A stretch of DNA of 64,000 bases from Paraglaciecola arctica BSs20135. GTDB taxonomy: Bacteria; Pseudomonadota; Gammaproteobacteria; Enterobacterales; Alteromonadaceae. The translations under genes were made by a program, and so were the position numbers. Location of the stretch: contig NZ_BAEO01000062.1 in assembly GCF_000314995.1 (NCBI RefSeq), positions 1-64,000 on the forward strand, in the 5' to 3' direction. Positions within the stretch are counted from its first letter, which is position 1, and every line of letters begins with the position of its first letter. Positions 33,167 through 41,947 of the stretch are shown one piece after another. Under the pieces are notes generated by a model, which searched no databases, had not been told where the DNA came from, and was given only the letters and a program-made list of their open reading frames with translations.

Positions 33167-35641
33167 ATGAACCAAATTATGCCCAATAACAGTAAAGTGT
33201 CAGGTCATCGATCTACTCTCTTTTCTATCACTCTAAAGCCATTTTTAGCATTGGTTTTGATTCTAATGATAAGTCTCGGAGTTAAGGCCGAAAATCTAGT
33301 TGCTGTGAGTACCGAAGATGTCAAACCTTTGCCTGGCGATGTTGCTGTAGCAAAAATTTGGACATATCAACAAAACTTGGTGGCAGTTGATAGTCGCGAC
33401 AATATTTGGAGTTTTGATCAAACAACGGATAAATGGGACAAAAAAGAAATACCTTTTCGAGGCATAGTGAAAGGCACGGCAATTAGCGCCGATAGTACTT
33501 ATTTGCTGATGGCAGACCCGTCAACAGGCTGGATAAATAGAGTTGAATCTTTTGGATCCTCTGAACAACCTCAGGGTTATTCAATGCCTATGTTACCCGA
33601 ACCACTTAAATTCGCTGCTGCAAGCATCTTGGATGAAAAGCTTTTTATTGTGGGCACATCTGCACAAGGAGCTTCGAAAATGTTGGCTCTAGATTTATCG
33701 TCAGATAATGCCGAATGGCAAAACTATCCTGTTTGGTCGGGAGATGGAGGGGTTGTTACATCAGTCATTGCTCAAACAGATAGATTACAAGTTACCTTAA
33801 AGCATGAGGCAAGTACTGAAGAGCAAATGTGGCAATGGTTACCCAAAGACGGTTGGCAGCAACGCAGTATATTACAGGGTAATGTGATTGAAGGAACTGC
33901 TCGTTCTATGGGACAAGGACATGCGCTTTATCTTGTAACCAGTGCGGATGGTTCCAGCGTAAAAGTAATGAGCTTTCAAACGATAACTGGCGCATGGGCT
34001 GAACTGGAACGTTGGGACAATCATGGCACCTTGTCCGGTACTGGATGGAAAAAAGGAATTCTGTGGGTCGCATCAGCAAATGACCAGAACGGCACACAAC
34101 TAGGACTGGCGCAAGTGCAGTCTAGACAAAATTTATTATCGCTGACGGATTGGGTCATCTTAGTGGTTTACCTGATTGCGATGTTGGGTATGGGTTTATA
34201 TTTTTATCTGCAACAAGGACAGTCATCAGAATCCAACTTTTTCCTTGGTGGTCGCTCAATTCCGTTTTGGGCTGCAGGAATAAGTATTTACGCTTCGAAT
34301 GCCAGTTCTATTAGTTATATTGCTGTTCCCGCTAAAGCTTTTGCTACTAATTGGCAATATTTGATGAGCAATATGATCCTCGTACTTGGATTAATATTTG
34401 TTGCTGTGTGGATAGTGCCATTATTGCGTCGACTCAATTTAATATCTGTATTTCATTATTTGGAAACCCGCTTCCATCCGTCTATTCGTGTGATCTCGAG
34501 CATTTTATTTATTGTGTTCCAGTTGGGCGGCAGAATGACGGTTATTTTATATTTACCTTCATTGGCATTATCCACTGTTACTGGGCTGGATATAACGATG
34601 TGTATACTTGTTATGGGCTTTGTGACCATATGTTATACGGTATTAGGTGGCATGAAAGCCGTTATTTGGACTGATGTTTTACAATTGTTTGTCATGTTTG
34701 GCGGCACTATTTTTGCCATTGTTTTTATCTTAATGAAACTTGACGGCGGCACTACAGAGTTTATTTCCAGCGCCTTAGCAGATGACAAGTTCAAAATGGT
34801 TGATTTTAGTTTCAATCTAACTGACGCAACAATATGGGGATTCTTGTTTCTGGTCTTTTTCGACACTGTGCTCACTTTCCCTAAAGACCAAGTACTAATG
34901 CAGCGGGTATTTTCGACATCTTCCGCTAAAGAAGCAGGACGCTCGATGTGGACGTTTTCGGCGATAGTAATACCTGGAAGTGCAATGTTTTATTTGATTG
35001 GTACTGCTCTCTATGTCTTTTATCAAGCTAACCCTGGACGAATGGATCCTTCGTTGTCTCTTGACGCAACCTTCCCGTTATTTATTTCCGCGGAACTGCC
35101 AGTCGGCGTTACCGGCTTGATCATCGCCGGTATATTTGCCGCTGCAATGTCCACCCTGTCGAGCATTTTGAATAGTGTGGCGACAGTATCAACTGTGGAT
35201 TTTTATGAGAAATGGTTCAAAACCAGCGATGAAAAGACCAATCTCCGCTTTGCAGAAATTGTGACTGTGGTTGCTGGCTTAATTGGTATTGCTTTAGCGC
35301 TGTTGTTGGCAAGTTATAATGTTAACTCTTTACTCGATGTGGCACTTGAACTTTGGGGCTTATTAGGTGGTGGATTCGCTGGTGCTTACACTTTGGGTAT
35401 GTTTACTAAGCGTGCAAATTGGCAAGGCGTTATTGTTGGGGTAACGGCTAGTTTCATTGTGACCTTTATGGCTTGGACAGTTGACCTTGTGCACCCCTAT
35501 TTTTATATGCCTCTTTCAGTCTTCGTCTGCATTGTTGTTGGATATGCTGCTAGTTGGTTTTTCCCCGCCCCTGAACGTCTGGATGGATTAACCATTTATG
35601 CGGATCAAGCAGGATCTAAAGTTCAGGCTGCGGACCAATAA
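33167..35641 (+). CDS. Na+/solute symporter with N-terminal periplasmic beta-propeller
   Basis: An 824-residue fusion. Residues about 20-45 are hydrophobic (signal anchor/signal peptide, LKPFLALVLILMISLGVKA). Residues about 46-320 form a beta-rich, kelch/propeller-like domain (repeats such as KLFIVGTSAQGASKMLALDL). From LSLTDWVILVVYLIAMLGMG onward is a complete SSS-family symporter of about 13 TM helices (FFLGGRSIPFWAAGISIYAS, VLGGMKAVIWTDVLQ, FDTVLTFPKDQVLMQRV). Similar propeller-SSS fusions are known in sialic-acid and hexuronate uptake loci, where the propeller may be a mutarotase or a substrate receptor. I prefer the ATG at 33167 (AGG nine bases upstream) over 33158. It is 25-35 bases after the lyase gene and very likely in the same operon. 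Confidence 0.88.
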   Translation: MNQIMPNNSKVSGHRSTLFSITLKPFLALVLILMISLGVKAENLVAVSTEDVKPLPGDVAVAKIWTYQQNLVAVDSRDNIWSFDQTTDKWDKKEIPFRGIVKGTAISADSTYLLMADPSTGWINRVESFGSSEQPQGYSMPMLPEPLKFAAASILDEKLFIVGTSAQGASKMLALDLSSDNAEWQNYPVWSGDGGVVTSVIAQTDRLQVTLKHEASTEEQMWQWLPKDGWQQRSILQGNVIEGTARSMGQGHALYLVTSADGSSVKVMSFQTITGAWAELERWDNHGTLSGTGWKKGILWVASANDQNGTQLGLAQVQSRQNLLSLTDWVILVVYLIAMLGMGLYFYLQQGQSSESNFFLGGRSIPFWAAGISIYASNASSISYIAVPAKAFATNWQYLMSNMILVLGLIFVAVWIVPLLRRLNLISVFHYLETRFHPSIRVISSILFIVFQLGGRMTVILYLPSLALSTVTGLDITMCILVMGFVTICYTVLGGMKAVIWTDVLQLFVMFGGTIFAIVFILMKLDGGTTEFISSALADDKFKMVDFSFNLTDATIWGFLFLVFFDTVLTFPKDQVLMQRVFSTSSAKEAGRSMWTFSAIVIPGSAMFYLIGTALYVFYQANPGRMDPSLSLDATFPLFISAELPVGVTGLIIAGIFAAAMSTLSSILNSVATVSTVDFYEKWFKTSDEKTNLRFAEIVTVVAGLIGIALALLLASYNVNSLLDVALELWGLLGGGFAGAYTLGMFTKRANWQGVIVGVTASFIVTFMAWTVDLVHPYFYMPLSVFVCIVVGYAASWFFPAPERLDGLTIYADQAGSKVQAADQ

Positions 35642-35692
35642 GTGAGCTCCGCAGGTTATTTTTGCAGAGTATTTTTTGTGATGGGGATATAA

Positions 35693-36571
35693 ATGGATAC
35701 TAAGTTTCTTAAAACCTTCGTAACTGTTGTAGATTGCGGCTCAATGGCTGCAGCTGCCAGACAGCTTAATCTTACCCCGGCTGGTGTGGCGCAACAGATC
35801 CGCACCTTAGAGCGTCAGATTGAAGCTCCATTAATTAGGCGAGCAGGGCGTACGGTAACTGTGACTGAAGCAGGCGTTCGAATACTCGAGCGCACTCGCA
35901 ATGTAATACAAAACGTTGCCGAACTACGTACTATGGCAATTGATGACTCGGTCGGTGGTGAACTTAAGTTAGGCGCATGTAACACAGCATTAACGGGGAT
36001 TTTGCCTGACATATTAGCTAATGTAGTTGCTGACTTTCCGCAGATTGGGGTCACCATTCAGCCTGGTTTATCTATTGACTTACACCGTTCGGTTGAAAAT
36101 GGCCAACTAGATGCCGCGTTTGTATTGCAAGCACCGTTTACACTTTCCAAAACTTGTTGCTGGCACCTGCTTCGAGAGGAGCCTTTAATTGTATTAGCAC
36201 CTGAGAGCATGAAGAACTGTGATCCTCATGAATTGCTCACTACTCAGCCTTTCATTCGTTATGACCGAAATTTGTGGGGTGGCAACTTGGCAGATCAATA
36301 CCTCAATCAAGTAGGGATTTCACCAAATGAACGTTGTGAATTAGCAGCACTCAATGCGATTGCCGTTATGGTGGATCGGGGATTAGGAGTTTCACTTGTA
36401 CCTGATTGGGCCAAACCATGGCCGGAGGGCTTAAATCTTACGCGGATTGCACTGCCCATCACATTTGAGCCTAGAAGAATTGGAGTGGTTTGGTCGCGCT
36501 CTTCGATTAGAAGTCGACTGTTAGAAGCTTTTATTCAAGAAATTAAAAAAGCTAATTATGGTCGGATTTGA
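35693..36571 (+). CDS. LysR-family transcriptional regulator
   Basis: A 292-residue regulator. Residues 1-60 form the winged HTH (FLKTFVTVVDCGSMAAAARQ, LNLTPAGVAQQIRTLERQI). Residues 90-290 form the periplasmic-binding-like effector domain (GELKLGACNTALTGILPDIL). It sits inside the cluster on the same strand, 51 bases after the symporter, which is unusual for LysR genes, as they are often divergent from their target. It is the only regulator in the cluster and therefore the likely local switch. The inducer is probably a pathway intermediate (inference). Confidence 0.92.
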   Translation: MDTKFLKTFVTVVDCGSMAAAARQLNLTPAGVAQQIRTLERQIEAPLIRRAGRTVTVTEAGVRILERTRNVIQNVAELRTMAIDDSVGGELKLGACNTALTGILPDILANVVADFPQIGVTIQPGLSIDLHRSVENGQLDAAFVLQAPFTLSKTCCWHLLREEPLIVLAPESMKNCDPHELLTTQPFIRYDRNLWGGNLADQYLNQVGISPNERCELAALNAIAVMVDRGLGVSLVPDWAKPWPEGLNLTRIALPITFEPRRIGVVWSRSSIRSRLLEAFIQEIKKANYGRI

Positions 36572-36687
36572 GCTTTCGCCTCTGAGGAAAAATCAATCCA
36601 AAACTCCGTGTGTCAGAATCGTAAATCAAAGGTTAGTTGCGGTTCAACTAATAACATTTTCCAAACCTATTCTAAAGATAAAATGAA

Positions 36688-37659
36688 ATGAAAAACTCTC
36701 AAATTAATAGCTTAGTTCCCCCCGTCAAAGTGGTTGTTGTTGGCAGTGTTAATTGCGATTTAACGACCTACCTAACTGATTTTCCTTTAAAAAATCAAAC
36801 GGTAATGGCCAAAAAATCTATTTTATCTATTGGTGGGAAAGGGGTTAATCAAGCCATTGCAGCGGCTAAAGATGGTGCAAATGTAAGTTTCATCGGATGT
36901 GTAGGGGATGATCTATTTGCCAGCAATGCGCTTAATTATTTGCACTCACATCAAATCAATACCGACAATATTCGTGCTATTAAAAATGAATCCACAGGCA
37001 CTGCTTCAATTTTGGTGACTGATCAGCGAGAGAATATTATTGCTGTTGCGCCGGGAGCCAATTGGCTGCTAACTGTTGAAGATGTTTACAATTCAGAAGC
37101 GCTAATTCGTGAGGCAGATGTAGTTATTGTTCAGTTGGAAATACCAGCTGAAGTGGTGAAAGTTGCTTTGGAACTTTCTCGAAAACACCATGTTTTATCC
37201 GTACTTAATCCCGCACCGGCTGCCGACTATGCAAAATCTTTATATTCACTTGCCGATATTGTTACGCCTAACGAAACTGAGGCGGCTGAGCTAACTGGTA
37301 TTGAAGTTAAGGATAACGATAGTGTTATTGAAGCCGCGAATATTATGTTGTCCGAAGGGGTTAAACAGGTCGTTATTACATTGGGAGAAAGAGGAAGTTA
37401 CGTAGCGTCTAACGAGATCCAGCAATTTATTCCCCCGTTTTTAGTTGAAGCTCTCGATCCAACCGGCGCGGGGGATGTATTTAATGGCGTTTTAGCGGTA
37501 GCAAGAGCGCGAAAACAGCCCTTCATTGACGCCGTGGTACGTGCTTCAGCAGCTGCTGCGTTGTCTGTCATTAAACCTTTGGCACAAGATGCGGCCCCTG
37601 ATCACCAACAAATTAATCAATTTCTGCAACTTAACGCAACTACTTCAACACAGCCGTAG
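36688..37659 (+). CDS. rbsK: Ribokinase-like PfkB sugar kinase
   Basis: A 323-residue kinase of the PfkB family. N-terminal VVVVGSVNCDLTTYLTDFP and IGGKGVNQAIAAAKDGANVS match the ribokinase sugar-binding signature (GGKGxNQA). The C-terminal DPTGAGDVFNGVLA carries the catalytic Asp of the GAGD anion hole. The length fits ribokinase. The ATP-site block VVITLGERGSYV is present. Ribose phosphorylation to ribose 5-phosphate is the likely role, although related kinases act on deoxyribose, tagatose or nucleosides. In this neighbourhood it would capture the sugar released by the glycohydrolase-fold enzymes. The rbsK symbol is a family-level assignment. Confidence 0.85.
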   Translation: MKNSQINSLVPPVKVVVVGSVNCDLTTYLTDFPLKNQTVMAKKSILSIGGKGVNQAIAAAKDGANVSFIGCVGDDLFASNALNYLHSHQINTDNIRAIKNESTGTASILVTDQRENIIAVAPGANWLLTVEDVYNSEALIREADVVIVQLEIPAEVVKVALELSRKHHVLSVLNPAPAADYAKSLYSLADIVTPNETEAAELTGIEVKDNDSVIEAANIMLSEGVKQVVITLGERGSYVASNEIQQFIPPFLVEALDPTGAGDVFNGVLAVARARKQPFIDAVVRASAAAALSVIKPLAQDAAPDHQQINQFLQLNATTSTQP

Positions 37660-37878
37660 CATGGAGGGATAACGCTAAAAAAATTAATGACAGTAATGAA
37701 TAGCGATACCGCTGCTTACTAAATAAGCGATGACTTGTTAAAAAACAAATCAAATGAATGCAGTTTTACGTTTGATCAAAACACATTGGAACAGTTGCAA
37801 ACATAATATTTTGGATGTTTTAGCTGCTACCTACCCTAGACAATTAACCCCTTTTAAATGATGGATTTGGAGAAAAAT

Positions 37879-39042
37879 ATGCTGAGCTTTGTAGATAGAG
37901 TAAAAGGAGTGATTTATGGCACTGCGTTTGGTGATGCCATTGGCGCCACTATTGAAAAGCTTACTTACGAGCAAATTTTAGAAAAATACGGCAGGGTGGA
38001 AACCATATTAATGCCTTGGCATAAGGCAGATTGGTCAGCTTCTATGCGTAATAATCGTCAACGAGGTTACGGCATTATTACCGATGATACTTTAATGACC
38101 ATCGCTCTTATGAATATTTATAACGATGTGAAACGTCCCCTCGATGCGTGGGATATGGCTGATGGAATGGTAAAAGAAATAGCATTTAAGAAAACTTATA
38201 TTCCAGAATTAGGCAGAGAAGATCATATTATCGAGCGTTTGTTTTACCCTGAAAAATGGATTTTTCAACGTCATGCACTCGCTAATTGTGAACCACGAGA
38301 AGGTGGGATCGGCAATATGATAAATTGTGGTGCCGCCATGTATATTGCTCCTATTGGGATAGTGAACGCTTGCAATCCAAAGGCTGCGTATGATGAGGCT
38401 ATTAATTTTGCCAGTGGCCATCAAGCTAGTTATGGACTAGAAGCAGCAGGTGTATTAGCCGCTTGTGTTGCTAAAGCATTTGAACCCGGCGTTGTTATTG
38501 AAGACATAGTCGCAACAGCTTTATCGCTGGCGAAGGATGGCACTAAGATGGCTATACAGGATATGTGCGAGAAAGCGCGACAACTGAAAAGTCAAAAAGA
38601 TGATCATGCATTAGTGGTCGCTGAATTCCAAAAAACAATTTTGCCGTATTCACCTATGGCTGATGATGTCAGCCGAAAAATCGAAAAGATAGGTGTGCCG
38701 TCAAATCATTACGTACCAAGTCGACTGTTCGCTATTGAAGAATTACCTTTTGCACTTGCCTACGCGGTATTACATGACGGTGACTTTAGACAGACCATTA
38801 TTGGTGGTATTAACTCTGGACGAGACACGGATTCCATTGGTGTTATGTCTGGCGTGATTTTAGGTGCAATGTATGGGCACAAATATATAAATGATGAAGA
38901 GTTAGAGGTGTTAACTGAAACAAACAAAATACCATTCCAAAACATTGCCGAACAGTTTTCGGAAACTGCACGGAATATGATTGAGAATAATTCAAAAATG
39001 GAACGACATAAACAAGAACTGCTAACAAGCATAATGAAATAA
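37879..39042 (+). CDS. ADP-ribosylglycohydrolase-fold enzyme, canonical form
   Basis: A 387-residue PF03747 protein, a second member of this fold within 6 kb. It starts VKGVIYGTAFGDAIG; TDDT at residues 68-71 and GRDTDSIGVMSGVILGAMYG near the end are the canonical dinuclear Mg2+ ligands. I chose the ATG at 37879 because GGAG lies six bases upstream; the frame is open seven codons further. No signal peptide is seen. The preserved metal site predicts hydrolysis of a ribosyl N- or O-glycosidic bond. Pairing with ribokinase 220 bases upstream favours a nucleoside-type or ribosylated small molecule over protein substrates. Confidence 0.9.
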   Translation: MLSFVDRVKGVIYGTAFGDAIGATIEKLTYEQILEKYGRVETILMPWHKADWSASMRNNRQRGYGIITDDTLMTIALMNIYNDVKRPLDAWDMADGMVKEIAFKKTYIPELGREDHIIERLFYPEKWIFQRHALANCEPREGGIGNMINCGAAMYIAPIGIVNACNPKAAYDEAINFASGHQASYGLEAAGVLAACVAKAFEPGVVIEDIVATALSLAKDGTKMAIQDMCEKARQLKSQKDDHALVVAEFQKTILPYSPMADDVSRKIEKIGVPSNHYVPSRLFAIEELPFALAYAVLHDGDFRQTIIGGINSGRDTDSIGVMSGVILGAMYGHKYINDEELEVLTETNKIPFQNIAEQFSETARNMIENNSKMERHKQELLTSIMK

Positions 39043-39131
39043 CGGCTCATTAATCTCGGTTCTTCAGTGTCGAGTTTTTCTTCTGAAATCTCACGTTTTT
39101 TTTAAAATATGTCTACTTGGCAGGTGTTTTA

Positions 39132-40109
39132 ATGTTTATAGCTTTATTGGCAATAATTATTGGTCTTAGTTTATTGGTATGGAGTGCCGATCGTTTTGTT
39201 GATGGAGCTGCTATTTTAGCAAAACACTTTAAACTACCTCCATTACTTATAGGTATCGTCATCCTTGGTTTTGGGACGTCTGCACCAGAAATGGTGGTTT
39301 CTGCTATGGCTGCAATTGATGGTATTCCAGGACTCGCACTGGGAAATGCAATAGGTTCAAATATTACCAATATTAGCCTTGTCTTGGGGATAACAGCAGT
39401 CTTATGTCCTATCACTATTCATTCAAAAATTATAAAAAATGAAATGCCGCTTTTAATATTTATAATGCTATTTTCTGGGTATTTATTTTTTGATGGTGTT
39501 TTATCAACTTTTGATGCCTATTTATTACTCACTGGATTTGTACTGGTAATAATATGGTCAGTTACTGCTGCTCTGGGGCATCGTTCTGACGCTTCAAACT
39601 CGGAGTGTTGCGATGATCAGCCGTCAACTCCAATACTTCTTAGACGTGAAATAATCTGGCTTATCGTTGGTTTAGTTGTACTTATAGCTAGTTCACGATT
39701 ACTTTTATGGGGTGCTGTTGAAATTGTTTCAGCTCTTGGGGTTAGTGACCTAGTTATTGGACTGACTATTGTTGCTGTTGGGACTTCATTGCCAGAATTA
39801 ACCACTACTATTGCTGCCGTTCGCAAAGGTAATCACGACATCGCTATTGGTAATCTCATCGGTTCAAATATGTTCAATATTCTTGGGGTTGTTGGTCTTA
39901 CCGGTGCAATTGCGCCGATAACATCGATTCCTGCGGAGGTCATGAGCCGTGACTGGCCAGTCATGTTTGCTTTGACTCTAATATTACTAGTAATGGTATT
40001 TGGATTTGGCAAGAGGAGCCGGATCTTTAGAAAAGAAGGTATTTTCTTACTAGCTATTTATTGCTCTTATAATGGCTATTTGGTCTACGATGCACTTGGA
40101 ATAAAATAA
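39132..40109 (+). CDS. Ca2+/Na+ exchanger-family transporter (CaCA, YrbG-like)
   Basis: A 325-residue inner-membrane protein. The two inverted alpha-repeats are clear: GFGTSAPEMVVSAMAA with GNAIGSNITNISLVLG, and AVGTSLPELTTTIAAVRKGN with GNLIGSNMFNILG. They carry the acidic ion-binding residues of the cation/Ca2+ exchanger family. Ten hydrophobic segments are seen. I chose the ATG at 39132 (AGGTG six bases upstream) over a TTG five codons earlier. It closes the plus-strand block and meets the convergent gene at a bidirectional terminator. Its link to the catabolic cluster is by position only; it may handle Na+ brought in by the symporter. Confidence 0.93.
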   Translation: MFIALLAIIIGLSLLVWSADRFVDGAAILAKHFKLPPLLIGIVILGFGTSAPEMVVSAMAAIDGIPGLALGNAIGSNITNISLVLGITAVLCPITIHSKIIKNEMPLLIFIMLFSGYLFFDGVLSTFDAYLLLTGFVLVIIWSVTAALGHRSDASNSECCDDQPSTPILLRREIIWLIVGLVVLIASSRLLLWGAVEIVSALGVSDLVIGLTIVAVGTSLPELTTTIAAVRKGNHDIAIGNLIGSNMFNILGVVGLTGAIAPITSIPAEVMSRDWPVMFALTLILLVMVFGFGKRSRIFRKEGIFLLAIYCSYNGYLVYDALGIK

Positions 40110-40126
40110 AAAAAATAAAAAAAAAT

Positions 40127-40159
40127 AAAAAAGACAAAGCTAAAATCTTTGTCTTTTTT
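40127..40159. terminator. Bidirectional rho-independent terminator
   Basis: AAAAAAGACAAAG (40127-40139) pairs perfectly with CTTTGTCTTTTTT (40147-40159) over a 7-base loop, with A-rich and T-rich flanks on the two sides. It serves both the plus-strand exchanger and the minus-strand symporter. Confidence 0.9.
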
Positions 40160-40191
40160 AAATGATACTCAATATAGGAATTAACGGCGAG

Positions 40192-41763
40192 TTACCACCA
40201 AGCGCTATAAAATGCGGCAAGTATCAAAATGATACCAATCGCCAAGATATTGAACGAAGGGGTTGTAGAGAAATTAACTTCTTTAAGAGACACTGTTTGT
40301 GATTGTGTATTAGATCCAGCCGATCTGAATACCAATGAGCAGAATACCGCTAAACCGATACAGGCTAAGAACACTAAGCCAACTCTATCCATAAAGGGGA
40401 TAGTTGGGAAAGCAAATTTGAAGGTAAAAGATAACACGGCTGAACCTATTGCTGCCGACATTGCGCCTACTGCATTCATTTTCTTCCAGAACATTCCTAG
40501 AACAAAAAGTACCACTATTCCAGGAGTAAAAAATCCGGTGAATTCTTGGATGTATTGGAATGCTTGATCAAAATTTCCAAGTAATGGTTTTGCGCAGAGC
40601 ATAGCAATTATCAACGCTAGCAAACTAACTATACGGCCCACTGCAACGTAGTGGCTCTGACTTCGATCCTTTTTAATATGGGAATATATGTCGATAGTAA
40701 ATATGGTTGAAACACTGTTACACATGGATGCTAATGACGACACTATTGCTGCAATAAGTGCTGCAAATACCAGCCCTTTAATACCAACAGGCATTAATGC
40801 CATTAGGCTAGGATATGCTTCGTCAGGGCGATCTAAATCGGTAAACAATAATGCGGCAGCAATGCCTGGCACTACAACAAAAAATGGAATAAGGAGTTTC
40901 ATGTATGCAGCAAAAGCAATACCTTTTTGTGCTTCTTCGAGGTCTTTAGCGGCTAGGGCGCGTTGAATAATATATTGATTAAAGCCCCAATAGGAAATAT
41001 TCATAATCCACATTCCGCCTAACAATACCGAAAGCCCTGGCAGATTTGCGTAATGGGGGCTATCAGCATCAAAAATCATATTGAATTTTTCAGGCAGTTG
41101 CTCGGTTAATATACCAAAACCAGCAATAAATCCTTCACCGCCTGCGACTTTATCTAAACTGATGTAAGTTAAAACAAAACCACCAAAAACTAATAATACA
41201 ACTTGTATTATATCTGTGTATGCAACGGCCTTAAGGCCACCATAAAGTGAATAAGCGAGTGAAAACAATCCAAGACAAACCATGCCCGTTGTTATATCAA
41301 CGCCTGTAATCGTATTAATGGCCAAACCACCCAACCAAAGCACTGCAGTTAAGTTGACAAAGACGTAAACAGCTAACCAAAATACCGCCATTATGGTCCT
41401 AACTCTATTGTCATAGCGTTGCTCCAAGTATTGCGGCATGGTAAATATTTTGTTTTTGAGAAAAATAGGTAAAAAGTATTTACCGACAATAATCAAAGTA
41501 ATAGCGGCCATCCATTCGTAAGACGCAATGGCTAAACCCAAAACATAACCTGAACCTGACATGCCAATAATTTGTTCCGCCGAAATGTTCGAGGCTATTA
41601 ACGAAGCACCTATTGCCCACCAAGGTAAGGATTTACCGGCTAAGAAATAGTCTTCTGTATCACGTTCATGATTTTTCTCATCCCGAGAAATATACAGCGC
41701 CAGCGCGAGTAGCGCACATGCGTAAAAGACAAAAATGCCTATATCAATTGCAGATAGATTCAT
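40192..41763 (-). CDS. Na+/sugar symporter, SglT-like (SSS family)
   Basis: A 523-residue inner-membrane protein of the solute:Na+ symporter family, closest in pattern to the Vibrio galactose transporter vSGLT. Seen: DTEDYFLAGKSLPWWAIGAS, LIASNISAEQIIGMSGSGY, then SLYGGLKAVAYTDIIQVVLL and SYWGFNQYIIQRALAAKDL, all SglT landmarks. About 14 TM helices. The likely substrate is galactose or a short galactoside released by the alpha-galactosidases in this locus (inference from neighbours). It is on the same strand as the sulfatase and the GH36-like gene upstream, but a strong 15-bp hairpin stands between them. Confidence 0.93.
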   Translation of the reverse strand: MNLSAIDIGIFVFYACALLALALYISRDEKNHERDTEDYFLAGKSLPWWAIGASLIASNISAEQIIGMSGSGYVLGLAIASYEWMAAITLIIVGKYFLPIFLKNKIFTMPQYLEQRYDNRVRTIMAVFWLAVYVFVNLTAVLWLGGLAINTITGVDITTGMVCLGLFSLAYSLYGGLKAVAYTDIIQVVLLVFGGFVLTYISLDKVAGGEGFIAGFGILTEQLPEKFNMIFDADSPHYANLPGLSVLLGGMWIMNISYWGFNQYIIQRALAAKDLEEAQKGIAFAAYMKLLIPFFVVVPGIAAALLFTDLDRPDEAYPSLMALMPVGIKGLVFAALIAAIVSSLASMCNSVSTIFTIDIYSHIKKDRSQSHYVAVGRIVSLLALIIAMLCAKPLLGNFDQAFQYIQEFTGFFTPGIVVLFVLGMFWKKMNAVGAMSAAIGSAVLSFTFKFAFPTIPFMDRVGLVFLACIGLAVFCSLVFRSAGSNTQSQTVSLKEVNFSTTPSFNILAIGIILILAAFYSAWW

Positions 41764-41901
41764 TATAAATATTCCAAGATTATTGTTTGTCAGGCCCGCT
41801 AGGAGTTACCTCAAAATTCGATGTACTTTGAACATTAAGGTTTAAAATTAACTAGATTTACCTTAGATGACTAAATCTAGTATTCCGCTGTATTGAGCTA
41901 T

Positions 41902-41935
41902 TTATAGGTTCTCTCTAGTAAGAGAGAACCTATAA
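41902..41935 (-). terminator. Strong 15-bp hairpin after the sulfatase gene
   Basis: TTATAGGTTCTCTCT (41902-41916) pairs perfectly with AGAGAGAACCTATAA (41921-41935) around a 4-base loop, 13 bases past the sulfatase stop codon. There is no T tract, but the stem is long and stable. It probably ends or attenuates the GH36-like/sulfatase transcript before the symporter gene. Confidence 0.7.
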
Positions 41936-41947
41936 GAAGTCGTTAAC

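Noticed and set aside
32185-37800. Shared GTTGCAAA octamer upstream of the lyase and the second glycohydrolase genes as an operator
   Set aside because: Only eight bases are shared, in different orientation and without wider symmetry; too weak to call.
30575-39042. Protein ADP-ribosylation toxin-antitoxin or DraT/DraG system
   Set aside because: No ADP-ribosyltransferase gene or nitrogenase genes are nearby; the neighbours are catabolic enzymes and transporters.
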